The notes beneath the pieces were generated by a model. The model was not told where the DNA came from and did no database searches. It saw only the letters and a list, made by a program, of their open reading frames with translations. A program made the translations under genes and the position numbers. A stretch of DNA of 64,000 bases from Clostridiaceae bacterium. GTDB taxonomy: Bacteria > Bacillota > Clostridia > Peptostreptococcales > T1SED10-28. Positions 17,673 to 27,432 of the stretch are shown here, one piece after another. How positions within the stretch are numbered: the stretch's first letter is position 1; each line of letters opens with the position of its first letter. The stretch spans positions 62,001-126,000 of the forward strand of contig PWFQ01000060.1 of assembly GCA_003554105.1 (NCBI GenBank), in the 5' to 3' direction.

Positions 17673-18779
17673 CTAGTACTCTTGAAAATTATCTAAAATA
17701 TCTTTAAATAAATTAAAATTTTTCACAGCTTTTTTTTGCAGACTCAACCTTTTCTTTTCCATTTTATCCAATTGCTCGCTTTTGTGTTGAAATAGTCCTT
17801 CAATGGTTGTGAGCAGATGAATCACGTCGAGTTTTTTCCCGTCCAGTAAAGATCCATCGATGGATTTCATAAACGATGCGACTTTATCATTCCCTTTAAT
17901 GCCCATATTGGGAACACCACAAATCGTCGCAAAAATCAGAGCATGTAAGCGCATACCGATGAGAAGATCCAAACCATTGATTTCTCTCAAAATCTTCATC
18001 CACCGATATTCACTATCGATAAACTTCGGTACACGGTCCATACGTGTAATAATTTCTTGAATAATTTTTTGATCTTTTTCTATTTCCATTGGTATAAATA
18101 CCACTTCATAACCTTCCCCTATAAGATGGTCCGAGGCCCTTGCCAGAGTTTCGATGTAGTCCGTACTTTCTCCCCAGGCTTGAGGGACAATACCAATTCT
18201 TTTTCCATTATTACTGTGTTTATCTTTAATGCCATTATGATCCTCACTCAAAAAATACTCTTCAAATATGGGACAATCGATAACAAAGGCTACATCACTT
18301 GTGATTGTAATTTCTTTGTTAACTCCGATTTTTTGCATTCTCTCTTTTGAATTTTGATCCCTTACAGTCAATAAATCCATTTGATTTAAAACATCCTGAG
18401 CAATTCGACGATCAAATGAGTTCAGTAACGAACCGAACCCGTTGCCGTAAAGAATTGTCTTTTTTTTAAACTTTTGGGCAAGAAAAAAAATGAACATATC
18501 AAAGCGGGAACTTTTACCCTGATCTTCTTCTTGAAATAGTGAGCCACCAAGTCGTATAACAACATCTGCAGATTTCAGCGCATGGTAGATCGCTTTGTAC
18601 TGATTTCTACCAATCGCATTGATATGATGATTATTTTCCGTTTTTCTTTTGCTATGGGAGAGAACTGTGATAACCGTGTGCGGATCGGATTGGTTTAAAT
18701 ACTCCATAAAAGCTCTTAAGCCCATTTCGTTCCCCACATTGTCCCTGCCATAGTGACCAAAAACAAGGATTTTTTTCAT
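17673..18779 (-). CDS. Polysaccharide pyruvyl transferase family protein (CsaB-like)
   Basis: This protein of about 368 residues has the CsaB-type N-terminus (KKILVFGHYGRDNVGNEM) and the late GLDLLIGMRLHALIFATICGVP segment typical of PF04230. In Bacilli, CsaB pyruvylates secondary cell wall polymers so that SLH-domain proteins can bind. Here the link to an S-layer is an inference. The ATG at 18779 is chosen because GGAAGG lies 9 bp upstream; the first ATG of the ORF abuts that site. Confidence 0.82.
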   Translation of the reverse strand: MKKILVFGHYGRDNVGNEMGLRAFMEYLNQSDPHTVITVLSHSKRKTENNHHINAIGRNQYKAIYHALKSADVVIRLGGSLFQEEDQGKSSRFDMFIFFLAQKFKKKTILYGNGFGSLLNSFDRRIAQDVLNQMDLLTVRDQNSKERMQKIGVNKEITITSDVAFVIDCPIFEEYFLSEDHNGIKDKHSNNGKRIGIVPQAWGESTDYIETLARASDHLIGEGYEVVFIPMEIEKDQKIIQEIITRMDRVPKFIDSEYRWMKILREINGLDLLIGMRLHALIFATICGVPNMGIKGNDKVASFMKSIDGSLLDGKKLDVIHLLTTIEGLFQHKSEQLDKMEKKRLSLQKKAVKNFNLFKDILDNFQEY

Positions 18780-18814
18780 CGATAACATCCTTCCGACTCT
18801 TCATTCCATAAATT

Positions 18815-18862
18815 AAGACCTCATTCTACAATATCATCTAAGTCATGAGAATGAAAGGTCTT
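18815..18862 (-). terminator. Possible terminator after mazF
   Basis: An imperfect inverted repeat (AAGACCT-CATTCT with AGAATG-AGGTCTT) is followed on the minus strand by TTAATTT. It lies between mazF and the csaB-like gene. The T-run is weak. Confidence 0.4.
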
Positions 18863-18933
18863 ATTCCGTCGCTCTATGTAGTTGATAAGATCTGAGCTTT
18901 TTAGAAGCAAGTACGTATGTACTGGTTAAAAAT

Positions 18934-19287
18934 TCAATACCCTGATATAATTCCCAAGCTGATGGAAAGGGCCACGTTGACATCCATCATTGTTTTCTCA
19001 TCAAGTGATCCGATTTTTTCTTCCAATCGACGTTTATCGATTGTTCGAATTTGCTCCAATAGAATTACGGAGTTTTTAGGAATATTGTAATGACTGGTTT
19101 CTATTTCCACATGGGTGGGAAGCTTTCCTTTATTGATTTTCGAAGTAATGGCCGCTACAATCACTGTAGGACTGTACCGGTTGCCGGTATTATTCTGTAC
19201 AACCAAAACCGGTCTTACGCCGCCTTGCTCAGAACCGATAACCGGACTGAGGTTTGCGTAAAACATATCTCCTCTTTTTATCGCCAA
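18934..19287 (-). CDS. mazF: Type II toxin MazF/EndoA mRNA interferase
   Basis: This protein of 117 residues closely matches Firmicute EndoA ([30 protein letters not shown] at the N-terminus and [18 protein letters not shown]). The family cleaves single-stranded RNA at short motifs; the Arg in GGVRPV and the conserved Thr in AITSK are present. It starts 2 bp after the antitoxin stop. Its position downstream of acpS and alr is the classic Firmicute arrangement. Confidence 0.95.
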   Translation of the reverse strand: MAIKRGDMFYANLSPVIGSEQGGVRPVLVVQNNTGNRYSPTVIVAAITSKINKGKLPTHVEIETSHYNIPKNSVILLEQIRTIDKRRLEEKIGSLDEKTMMDVNVALSISLGIISGY

Positions 19288-19289
19288 TT

Positions 19290-19523
19290 TTAATCCTCCT
19301 CTGCAATAGAGCCTTCATAATCTTCCAAGGAAGATAAATCCAGGCACATGCCTAATTCTGCAAGGGCAGTATTGATTGTTGCCATTTCCTGATAACCGAT
19401 TTTCATATCCAAATCAGCTTGATAAACATCATGCGATTCACACAAATGACAATCTTCCATAGGATAGGCTTTCTCTGCTAAATCCTTAGGCAGGTTCACG
19501 GACAATTTTCGGATATCTTTCAT
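19290..19523 (-). CDS. mazE: MazE/EndoAI-type antitoxin, short divergent form
   Basis: This protein of 77 residues is directly upstream of mazF. The N-terminus ([15 protein letters not shown]) looks like the beta-strand and start of helix 1 of a ribbon-helix-helix domain. The C-terminal part ([18 protein letters not shown]) is the toxin-binding segment typical of EndoAI. The middle is about 16 residues shorter than in usual EndoAI by eye and contains CHLC. The start has AGGAGGTGCAGT. Identity rests on position and the toxin-binding segment. Confidence 0.78.
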   Translation of the reverse strand: MKDIRKLSVNLPKDLAEKAYPMEDCHLCESHDVYQADLDMKIGYQEMATINTALAELGMCLDLSSLEDYEGSIAEED

Positions 19524-19575
19524 ACTGCACCTCCTGATTAAGAATAGTTTGCCCTTTATTATAGACGATAATACC

Positions 19576-20751
19576 TTACCGTGTCAATAAATGATCGATT
19601 ACATGAAGGATTCGTCCGTTTTTTCTGTACACACGGGGAACTCTTCTTCCCACCATGCATACAATCTCATAATTAATTGTTCCTAACTGTCGTGCAAAAT
19701 CATCTGCCGTATTCGGGTGGGAGTCATCGCTGCTCATGATTACAACCTTGTCTCCCTGTACCGGATTGGTGCCGGTTAAGTCAGCCATAAATTGATCCAT
19801 GCAAATTCTGCCAATTACAGGGTAAGGATTCCCTTGGTAAACAATTTGAGCTTTCCCTGTTAACATTCTGGTAAACCCATCAGCATATCCTGCCGGGATC
19901 GTTCCAACGATAGTATCTTTACTAGTGTGGTATGCGTGACCGTAACTTACCCCGCGTCCCGGTTCTAATTCTTTAACATGCGCTAGTCTCCCATGAACTT
20001 CCATCACCTTTTTAAGCTTTATATTGTTTCGATTAACGTCCTCCGATGGATACAAACCGTAGAGCATAATTCCCGGCCGTACCATATCGAGGTTCATTTC
20101 AGGCAGATCGATTATTGCAGCACTGTTTGATACATGCTTAACCGGTATTTCATGGGAATGATCTCTTTCAAGCCAATTAATCATTTTTTGAAATTGATTC
20201 CATTGTGAATAGGTATAGGCTTTGTCTTTATCGTCAGCCATGGCAAAATGGGTGAAAATCCCCTCAATTTCAAGATTCGGCAATTTAAAAAGCTCAAGAA
20301 TTTCATCAACTGTCTCTTCATTAACCTGAAAACCTAAACGGGACATCCCTGTATCGATTTTTAAATGCACTTTCATCACTTGATTTCTTCTTTTTGCAAA
20401 CTCATTAAATGCTCTTCCCTGTTTTAAACTGTCAATCGTTTGAATGATCTCATGATCAAGAACAGCATCACCAAATTCCTCCGGGGTATACCCCATGACA
20501 TGAACGGGAATTTCTATTCCACCACGCCGAAGCTCTATGGCTTCGGTTAGAGTTGCAACTGCAAACCGTCTAGCTCCTGCTTCCCGTAAAACACCGCTTA
20601 TTTCTAATGCACCATGTCCATAGCCGTTTGCTTTAATCACCGCACAAGGGATCGTGCCTCCTGAAATGTTTTTAACAACTTCCTCCATATTATGGGCCAG
20701 GTGGTCTAGATTAATCTCCGCCCAGACCGGCCTTTTAACAGTATTTACCAT
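19576..20751 (-). CDS. alr: Alanine racemase
   Basis: This protein of 391 residues has the PLP lysine motif AVIKANGYGHG near residue 40, a Tyr-containing GVSYGHAY, and the C-terminal GRICMDQFMADLT. It supplies D-alanine for peptidoglycan. It lies between acpS (16 bp) and mazE. Confidence 0.95.
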   Translation of the reverse strand: MVNTVKRPVWAEINLDHLAHNMEEVVKNISGGTIPCAVIKANGYGHGALEISGVLREAGARRFAVATLTEAIELRRGGIEIPVHVMGYTPEEFGDAVLDHEIIQTIDSLKQGRAFNEFAKRRNQVMKVHLKIDTGMSRLGFQVNEETVDEILELFKLPNLEIEGIFTHFAMADDKDKAYTYSQWNQFQKMINWLERDHSHEIPVKHVSNSAAIIDLPEMNLDMVRPGIMLYGLYPSEDVNRNNIKLKKVMEVHGRLAHVKELEPGRGVSYGHAYHTSKDTIVGTIPAGYADGFTRMLTGKAQIVYQGNPYPVIGRICMDQFMADLTGTNPVQGDKVVIMSSDDSHPNTADDFARQLGTINYEIVCMVGRRVPRVYRKNGRILHVIDHLLTR

Positions 20752-20767
20752 GAAACTTCCCTCCTCG

Positions 20768-21136
20768 TTATTCCATCACAACATAGGCGATGGCAGTAGT
20801 TCTGTTATGAGAGATGCTAAGATGGATATGATTGACACCTGAAGTCTTTGCGATGGATTTCGCCTCACCGTGAAGAATAATTGAAGGCTTATTTACAGCA
20901 TCTTTCGTAACTTCGATATCTTTAAAAGAAAAATTGCGGAAACCGGTGCCTAAGGCTTTGCTCGTTGCTTCTTTTGCTGCAAAATAACCGGCCATTGTTG
21001 CAAATTTAAAACCGGTGGAACGCAAGTATTCCCTCTCCTGTTCTGTGAAAATCCTCGGGAAAAATTTGTTTGAAGAGTTAAATGCTCTTTCAATCCGATC
21101 GATTTCAATAATATCGGTTCCCATTCCCTTAATCAT
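20768..21136 (-). CDS. acpS: Holo-[acyl-carrier-protein] synthase
   Basis: This protein of 122 residues has the AcpS signature GMGTDIIEIDRIERA and GYFAAKEATSKALGTG, giving the metal-binding Asp and Glu. It transfers 4'-phosphopantetheine from CoA to acyl carrier protein. It starts 25 bp after the last antiporter gene and may share that transcript. Confidence 0.95.
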   Translation of the reverse strand: MIKGMGTDIIEIDRIERAFNSSNKFFPRIFTEQEREYLRSTGFKFATMAGYFAAKEATSKALGTGFRNFSFKDIEVTKDAVNKPSIILHGEAKSIAKTSGVNHIHLSISHNRTTAIAYVVME

Positions 21137-21161
21137 TTCATTTCCTCCGCCTCTAAACGAT

Positions 21162-22994
21162 TTAAATGCTGAATACCACGAGCATACCCAGTATAACGGT
21201 TAATAAAAAAGCATAAATCAGTACATCACCAAAGATGATCCTTTTTTCATATCGCTGCACACAAAAATCCGGGAATTTCTCGCAAGCAGTTGTAACCGGT
21301 TTATAAATATACCGTTCAGCATTAATCCATTTCGGCAACGGAAGACTGAAAAGATGAAACTTCACACCAACTGCAAACATTCCTAGTCCAAGAGTATAAA
21401 TTCCGATCATGCTGACAATTTCTTCAGCAACGAAAAATTCCAGACCAACCAGATAAGATTCTATAAACTCAGGACTAAATGTGAAACTTTGAACAGCCGG
21501 CACAAGATACCCCTGGAAAAAGAAACTGGGATTGATACCGATTGCAATTACAAAGAACGCTAGAATTCCCATTGCCGCATTCATTCGTTTGTGATCGCCT
21601 TCAATATCCTTAAACTCTTCTTTGCTTTTTCCGAGGAAAATATACCCGAAAAACTTTAAAAATGAGCATACCGTTCCTGCACTAACAATATTGAAAAGCA
21701 TTTCCGCATATCGAAAAGAATAGTGTCCATACTCGTATGCTTCAATAATCGCATGGTGAAGCACCGACTTACTGGCAAAACCGTTAAAACCGGGCATTCC
21801 AGTAATCCCAAATACTGCAATAAGACAAAGAGCTGCTGTAATGGGCATCTTTTTCCACAATCCGCCCAAATGATACATGTTCCAGTCCTTAGTTCGCATA
21901 TAAACAAGGCCTGCGACCATGAACAAAACAATTTTAAAGAAAGCGTGATTAATCATGTGGAAAATTGCCCCTGTAAAGCCCATGGCTCCTTGATAGCCTA
22001 AATAGCCGGCTACTCCAATACCCATTATAATATAGCCCATTTGGCTCACACTATGGTAGGCAAGCATTTTTTTCATATTTCCTTGTTGAAGTGCCATAAA
22101 CACTCCTACCACCATAGTCAAAATTCCAACCCAGATTATGACAAAACCGATGTTTTGTGATACTCCCCATAATAAATCAAGAGAAGCCCTCCCGGGTTGG
22201 TCCGATAAAGAAAATACAACAGAAACTACGCGGATAATTCCGTATGCCCCGATTTTAATCAAGATTCCCGACGATAATGCCACGATGGAGATCGGACCGC
22301 CCTCGTAGATCTTTGGCATCCAGAAATGGAAGGGAACCATCCCGGCTTTTATACCGAATCCGACAATAAAAAATGCGGCAATAACATACTTAATCATTCC
22401 CATTTCACTGAATTGCACAGCCATGGGAGCCCATTCAAAGGTACCAGTGTATGCAGATAGCATTATAATTCCGCTGAGGATTGACAAACCTCCAAGAATT
22501 CCCATATAAATATAGACTTTCCCCGCTTCAAGCTGGTCATCCCCTCTATGATAAACCATTAAAGCGTAGGATATAAAGGTCATCGCTTCAAAGAAAAGGA
22601 AAAAACTTAATAAATCACCGGCCATCAAAGCACCGACAATTGCAAAGTATGTGAGGGTATAAAAAACATAGTTAATATCCTCTAAAGAGTAAATCCCAAT
22701 AGCAAGCCAAACTATTCCTGTTAAAATGATAAACGAGTAATTAAGCATATCGATACGAAAAAAAGCCCCAATTCCGAAAATATTGTCCAACTCATAAACA
22801 ATGGGCCCTCTTTGCAGTTCCTGAAAAATCACTAGCATAAACAGTGTTGTCAACACAACGAAAATTTTAACTGCGTTTCGACGAACTTTTCGATCTTTGT
22901 CTCCAATAGAAGGTATAATAAGGAGTTCGAAAACGATGAACAGAACCACCGATAAAGGACCCCATATCTGAATAATTCCCCTAGTGATATTCAC
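21162..22994 (-). CDS. Antiporter-like membrane subunit (MrpA/MrpD/NuoL family), divergent paralogue
   Basis: This protein of 610 residues has about 16 membrane helices and the proton-conducting family core. The TM5 Glu (FFEAMTFISY), the Lys of GFGIKAGMVPFHFW and MKKMLAYHSVSQMGYI are present. It is a close paralogue of the next gene upstream (long shared blocks from VFMALQQ to FLGK). It lacks that copy's loop motif AHPVAPTPASALLSG, reading IYEGGPISIVALSSG instead. It is the last gene of the Mrp-like cluster. A coupling or energy-input role in the complex is an inference. Confidence 0.8.
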   Translation of the reverse strand: MNITRGIIQIWGPLSVVLFIVFELLIIPSIGDKDRKVRRNAVKIFVVLTTLFMLVIFQELQRGPIVYELDNIFGIGAFFRIDMLNYSFIILTGIVWLAIGIYSLEDINYVFYTLTYFAIVGALMAGDLLSFFLFFEAMTFISYALMVYHRGDDQLEAGKVYIYMGILGGLSILSGIIMLSAYTGTFEWAPMAVQFSEMGMIKYVIAAFFIVGFGIKAGMVPFHFWMPKIYEGGPISIVALSSGILIKIGAYGIIRVVSVVFSLSDQPGRASLDLLWGVSQNIGFVIIWVGILTMVVGVFMALQQGNMKKMLAYHSVSQMGYIIMGIGVAGYLGYQGAMGFTGAIFHMINHAFFKIVLFMVAGLVYMRTKDWNMYHLGGLWKKMPITAALCLIAVFGITGMPGFNGFASKSVLHHAIIEAYEYGHYSFRYAEMLFNIVSAGTVCSFLKFFGYIFLGKSKEEFKDIEGDHKRMNAAMGILAFFVIAIGINPSFFFQGYLVPAVQSFTFSPEFIESYLVGLEFFVAEEIVSMIGIYTLGLGMFAVGVKFHLFSLPLPKWINAERYIYKPVTTACEKFPDFCVQRYEKRIIFGDVLIYAFLLTVILGMLVVFSI

Positions 22995-23057
22995 CTAAAC
23001 CATCCTTTCTTATGTAGAAATAGCTCTTCATCGATTCTGATCAAGAGTTCTATCCTC

Positions 23058-25115
23058 TTATAAAAATCTTGTGAGAATTAACAAAGCGCTGGCAAGAACA
23101 ATCGTATAGATTATAACGTCTTCCTTTATCAGGGAAAGCTCAAATCGAGATGTAATCTTCAGCGAAGATTTATAGACAAAAGAATAAATCGGTTTATACA
23201 GACTTGTTTCCGTATCCATCCATTTTGGCATATTAAGGTGAAAGAGATGATACTTGCTACCAATGATAAAGATTCCGGCTCCCATTAAATAGATCCAAAA
23301 CATAATATAGATATCATCAAAATTAAAGAAATTCATACCGACAAGATAATTACTGATAAAATACGAATCATATGCAAATCCCTGTGCTGAGGGGATCAGA
23401 AAATTATCTAAAAAGTAGTTTGGAGCTTGACCAATCGCAACAATTAATACTGCCAATCCACCCATGGCCATATCCATCATTCCATTATCACCTTTGATAT
23501 TCTCATATTTTTCCGGTAGTTTGCCAAGGAAAACATACCCGAACAATTTAATAAACGAACATACTGTTCCTGCACTTACAATTGTAAAGATCATTTCAGC
23601 ATATCGAAATGAATAATGTCCGTATTCGTAAGCCTCCACAATCGCATGATGAAGCATAGACTTGCTGGCAAAGCCATTAAAACCGGGCATACCGGTAATT
23701 CCCAAAGCAGCTACGATAAAAACAAATGTGGTAAAAGGAAGCTTTTGCCAAAGACCTCCCAGTTTATACATGTCCTGCTCTCGGGTCCTCATATAAACCA
23801 GCCCAACTGCCATAAAAAGCAATCCTTTAAATAGAGCGTGGTTGACAATATGAAAAACACTTCCTGCAAAACCCATTGCTCCATAATCACCCAAATATGC
23901 TGCTACTCCAATCCCCATTACAATATATCCCATCTGTGAAATACTATGGTAAGCAAGCATTTTTTTCATATGGGATTGCTGCAATGCCATAAAAACACCT
24001 ACTGCCATCGTTGCAATACCTACCCAGATAATCACTGCGCCGAGATTCGCCGATACTTCCCACAAAGTTGGGTCCGGATCCACAACATTTGTCAAGTCGG
24101 GAGTAAAAAAGCTAGTTACAATCCTTAATAGTCCAAAAGCGCCCATTTTGATTAAAATCCCTGACAAAAGTGCACTGGCAGGTGTTGGTGCTACCGGATG
24201 TGCTTTCGGCAGCCATATATGGAGCGGCAGCATTCCGGCTTTAATTCCAAAACCGATTACAAAGAGCATGGTGATTAAATATTTAGTATTACCGATTTCA
24301 TTGAGTTCAGCTGCAAGTGGTATAAACTCTAATGTTCCGGTATAAACATACAGTAAAACAATGCCGAGAAGAATGCTTAAACCACCGGCGACCCCCATAT
24401 AGATATAGTTGTTTCCAGCAAGCATCGATTCCTTTGATTGGTTATGGGCAACCAGCATATAGGATGCAAAGGTCATTGCCTCAAAGAATAAGAATAAAGT
24501 AAGAATATCCCCTGCAAAAATAGTTCCTAAAATTCCACTAAAGGTAATTGCCATCCATAAAGAAAATCGACTTCTGTGTCTTTCAATTTTCATGTAGTCT
24601 CTGGTGTATATTGTAACCATAAGCCAAAGAACACCGGAGGTTACTGCGAAAATAAATCCGAGCATATCCACTTTGAAATTCAGACCCAGTCCGAAAACAC
24701 CTGGAATATGATAAAAAATCTTGTCTGCTGCGATTTGCGGATACATTGCTAAAATAACTATAAAGGTTACAAATGTTGTGTTAACAACCATTGAATCTCT
24801 TAAAACTTCCAGTTTTCTCGCTCCGATGTAGGCTTCCAGCGGGCCTCCGATTAAGGGTATGAAAATTGCAACTATCGGAAGGTAAGGGATGTTGTTTAGT
24901 AGATTAATAAAAGAGTCCGCAATAACAAACTTGAATCCTAAAAATTCGAGTCCCAGGGAGGTGCTTCCTGTACTGTACGCAGTAAGATAGACAAAAACTC
25001 CAACCAGAAATGCAGTTAGAATAAACACCAAGATACAATTTACACAAAAAGAATCAAGATGTTCACCGATCTTTTGAAATATACTTTTATTTCTTTGTTC
25101 ATGTAGGTCTTTCAT
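23058..25115 (-). CDS. Antiporter-like membrane subunit (MrpA N-terminal/NuoL-like)
   Basis: This protein of 685 residues has extra N-terminal helices followed by the proton-conducting family core. It has the TM5 Glu (FFEAMTFASY), the Lys of GFGIKAGMLPLHIWLPKAH, the loop APTPASALLSG and KKMLAYHSISQMGYIV. It resembles the NuoL-like part of MrpA, while the small C-terminal parts of MrpA are encoded separately (mbhD/mbhE-like genes upstream). It is followed after 63 bp by its shorter paralogue and preceded by mrpD (16 bp). Confidence 0.82.
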   Translation of the reverse strand: MKDLHEQRNKSIFQKIGEHLDSFCVNCILVFILTAFLVGVFVYLTAYSTGSTSLGLEFLGFKFVIADSFINLLNNIPYLPIVAIFIPLIGGPLEAYIGARKLEVLRDSMVVNTTFVTFIVILAMYPQIAADKIFYHIPGVFGLGLNFKVDMLGFIFAVTSGVLWLMVTIYTRDYMKIERHRSRFSLWMAITFSGILGTIFAGDILTLFLFFEAMTFASYMLVAHNQSKESMLAGNNYIYMGVAGGLSILLGIVLLYVYTGTLEFIPLAAELNEIGNTKYLITMLFVIGFGIKAGMLPLHIWLPKAHPVAPTPASALLSGILIKMGAFGLLRIVTSFFTPDLTNVVDPDPTLWEVSANLGAVIIWVGIATMAVGVFMALQQSHMKKMLAYHSISQMGYIVMGIGVAAYLGDYGAMGFAGSVFHIVNHALFKGLLFMAVGLVYMRTREQDMYKLGGLWQKLPFTTFVFIVAALGITGMPGFNGFASKSMLHHAIVEAYEYGHYSFRYAEMIFTIVSAGTVCSFIKLFGYVFLGKLPEKYENIKGDNGMMDMAMGGLAVLIVAIGQAPNYFLDNFLIPSAQGFAYDSYFISNYLVGMNFFNFDDIYIMFWIYLMGAGIFIIGSKYHLFHLNMPKWMDTETSLYKPIYSFVYKSSLKITSRFELSLIKEDVIIYTIVLASALLILTRFL

Positions 25116-25131
25116 GTCTTTCTCCCTTCAG

Positions 25132-26619
25132 TTAAATAAAGGTCAATACTGCTTTTTCAATGATATTTAAAATAATTTGAGGGAAAAACCCAATCAGGAC
25201 CACTAAGCCAGCAATAATTGCCATCGGTCCAATCATACTCTTCGGGATACCATCTCTCGTCATTTCTTCGCTTCCATCTTCCCTCGGCTTCAAAAATGCT
25301 GAGATAATAATGGGCAGATAATATACCGCATTTAAGAAACTGCTGATCAGGATAACAACCAAGTATAATGGTTGTTCAGCTTCGAGAACCGCTAATGCCA
25401 AATACCACTTGCTCATAAATCCACTCATGCCCGGTATGCCGATCATCCCCAAAGCAGCAATAGAAAATACTAACATCGTTATCGGCATCTCGTATCCTAT
25501 TCCTGCAAGATCATCCACATTTCGTTTTTCTGTTTTGTAGATAATTGCGCCGGCACTAAGAAATAATGCAGTTTTCATCAAACCGTGAGAAATCACGTGG
25601 AACAATCCTGCTGTCAAACCGGCTGCAGTCCCCATACCAATTCCGAGGAAAATGTAGCCTAATTGCGCAACACTGGAGTACGCTAATAAGCGCTTTATAT
25701 CTTTTTGACCAATTGCAAAAACTGAACCTGCCACCATACCGACAGCAGCAAAATATGCAATAAAATTGTTTATTCCCAAGTTATCCAAGGTAATGTCTGC
25801 TCCAACCACCCTGAATACAATTTTTAATGAAACGAAAATATATACTTTCACAACCAAACCCGAAAGCAAAGCACTTGACGGTGTAGGCGCATTAGAATGC
25901 GCATCGGGCAGCCATGTGTGGAGGGGGAATACCGCGGCCTTGATCCCAAGTCCCGTTGCAATAAAGCCCAGAGCTAAAAGAATATTTGTCGGATATAATT
26001 CCCACGCTTCGCCGATCACATTTCCGATTTCATTAATGTTTAGATATCCCGTTGCCATGTAAAGAAGGGCGATTCCCAAGAGAAAAGAGATTGACGCAAG
26101 AGTATTCAGCATAAGATATTTAAACGCCGCCATATAATTTGCCTTTTTCCGTTTAATTGAAATTATCGCGCAGGAAGTCATCGCTAGAATTTCCATAAAT
26201 ACATATGTATTAAACAAGTCATTTGTAAAAGTAATCCCTACCATTCCCAAGAGCAAAAGAAATACTAAGCTGTAATACACAGGGATTTGCAATGGAAAAA
26301 TTTCATGTTCTATGTCTCTTATTGAGTAGATAATAATTAAAAACGCCAAAAGAATAATAAAGAATGCCATAAATGTTGAAAACTCATCGATGTTAAATTG
26401 AATTCCGATTTTCGGATCCCAGTTCCCAATATTGTAAAGATAGGCACCATTCTGAAAGACATCAAAGAGCAGATACCCACTCATTAAAACCGCAAGGCTC
26501 ATTATGCCAATGATCATCCTTTTCCCAATCCAGTTGAATTTCTTCATGATGAGAGGAGTGATGATTGCACCGATTAATAGAGTAATTAAGAGTATAAGAG
26601 GTAATTGTGTGCTATCCAT
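25132..26619 (-). CDS. mrpD: Na+/H+ antiporter subunit D
   Basis: This protein of about 495 residues has roughly 14 helices. It shows the MrpD/NuoN core: GLGIKAAVFPLHTWLPDAHSNAPTPSSALLSG, then KRLLAYSSVAQLGYIFLG, and a TM5 Glu in YVFMEILAMTSC. The start at 26619 (MDSTQLP) follows AAGGAGTG and overlaps the end of mrpC by 8 bp. Confidence 0.9.
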   Translation of the reverse strand: MDSTQLPLILLITLLIGAIITPLIMKKFNWIGKRMIIGIMSLAVLMSGYLLFDVFQNGAYLYNIGNWDPKIGIQFNIDEFSTFMAFFIILLAFLIIIYSIRDIEHEIFPLQIPVYYSLVFLLLLGMVGITFTNDLFNTYVFMEILAMTSCAIISIKRKKANYMAAFKYLMLNTLASISFLLGIALLYMATGYLNINEIGNVIGEAWELYPTNILLALGFIATGLGIKAAVFPLHTWLPDAHSNAPTPSSALLSGLVVKVYIFVSLKIVFRVVGADITLDNLGINNFIAYFAAVGMVAGSVFAIGQKDIKRLLAYSSVAQLGYIFLGIGMGTAAGLTAGLFHVISHGLMKTALFLSAGAIIYKTEKRNVDDLAGIGYEMPITMLVFSIAALGMIGIPGMSGFMSKWYLALAVLEAEQPLYLVVILISSFLNAVYYLPIIISAFLKPREDGSEEMTRDGIPKSMIGPMAIIAGLVVLIGFFPQIILNIIEKAVLTFI

Positions 26620-26998
26620 TCGCCTGTTCACTCCTTGCTTCCATTATTTCATCGAGCTCTATTGTGCCATATGCTTCATATATTTTAATAATCAGGCTTA
26701 GAGCATATGCAGTGATACTCACAGCCACAACGATCCCTGTGAGAATCATAGCCGTTGGCAACGGGTTAACGTATGCACCCACAATCGGCTCTTTTACTGT
26801 TCCAAGGATCGGTGCTTTACCTCCGGAGACGTAGCCTACTGAAACCATAAATAAAAACACCGAAGTCTCCATAATATTTAATCCGATCACCTTTTTAAGA
26901 AGGTTCGGATGGGTGAGAACCGTATAAAGACCAATAACAAAAAGAGTAGCGGCCCCAACATAGTTGATTCGATCCAAAATCATTGTTAATAGCTCCAT
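26612..26998 (-). CDS. mrpC: Na+/H+ antiporter subunit C
   Basis: This NuoK-like protein of 128 residues has three helices (IGLYTVLTHPNLLKKVIGLNIMETSVFLF, then ALILTGIVVAVSITAYAL-like helix). The conserved acidic residue in the second helix is present. It overlaps mrpB by one base and mrpD by 8 bp, so translation is tightly coupled. Confidence 0.9.
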   Translation of the reverse strand: MELLTMILDRINYVGAATLFVIGLYTVLTHPNLLKKVIGLNIMETSVFLFMVSVGYVSGGKAPILGTVKEPIVGAYVNPLPTAMILTGIVVAVSITAYALSLIIKIYEAYGTIELDEIMEARSEQANG

Positions 26999-27420
26999 TA
27001 GTAATCCTCCTTTATAAATACATGGAAAAGACTAATCAGAGTTACCGCTACCTTCATTGCAATCCCTATGTTCACTAGATTCAATAAGTCCACCTTCACA
27101 ACCTGTCCCATCTCTAGTGCATATGCTCCCGCTTCACGTAGCTTAAGCACATCATAACCCATAAAGATGGTTACAAATCCCATGAATAAGAAGCAAAGAA
27201 GAACTTCTCTTTGCCATTTAAAGATCCGGTTTGGAACTTTCTTTTCTGCTTTTTCAAGTCCAAATGCAATCGTATATAATACAAGAGCAGAACCCATAAT
27301 CGCTCCTCCGGCGAAACTGCCTCCAGGGGAAACACTGGCATTCAAAATTATATATACGCCATAAAGGTAAATAAATGGTGTGACAATTCGTATGATCGTT
27401 TTAACGATTAAATCATCCAT
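26998..27420 (-). CDS. mrpB: Na+/H+ antiporter subunit B
   Basis: This protein of 140 residues has four helices. PFIYLYGVYIILNASVSPGGSFAGGAIMGSALVLY is the MnhB/MrpB signature. It lies 12 bp after the mbhE-like gene and overlaps mrpC by one base. Confidence 0.9.
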   Translation of the reverse strand: MDDLIVKTIIRIVTPFIYLYGVYIILNASVSPGGSFAGGAIMGSALVLYTIAFGLEKAEKKVPNRIFKWQREVLLCFLFMGFVTIFMGYDVLKLREAGAYALEMGQVVKVDLLNLVNIGIAMKVAVTLISLFHVFIKEDY

Positions 27421-27432
27421 AATAAAACCCCT

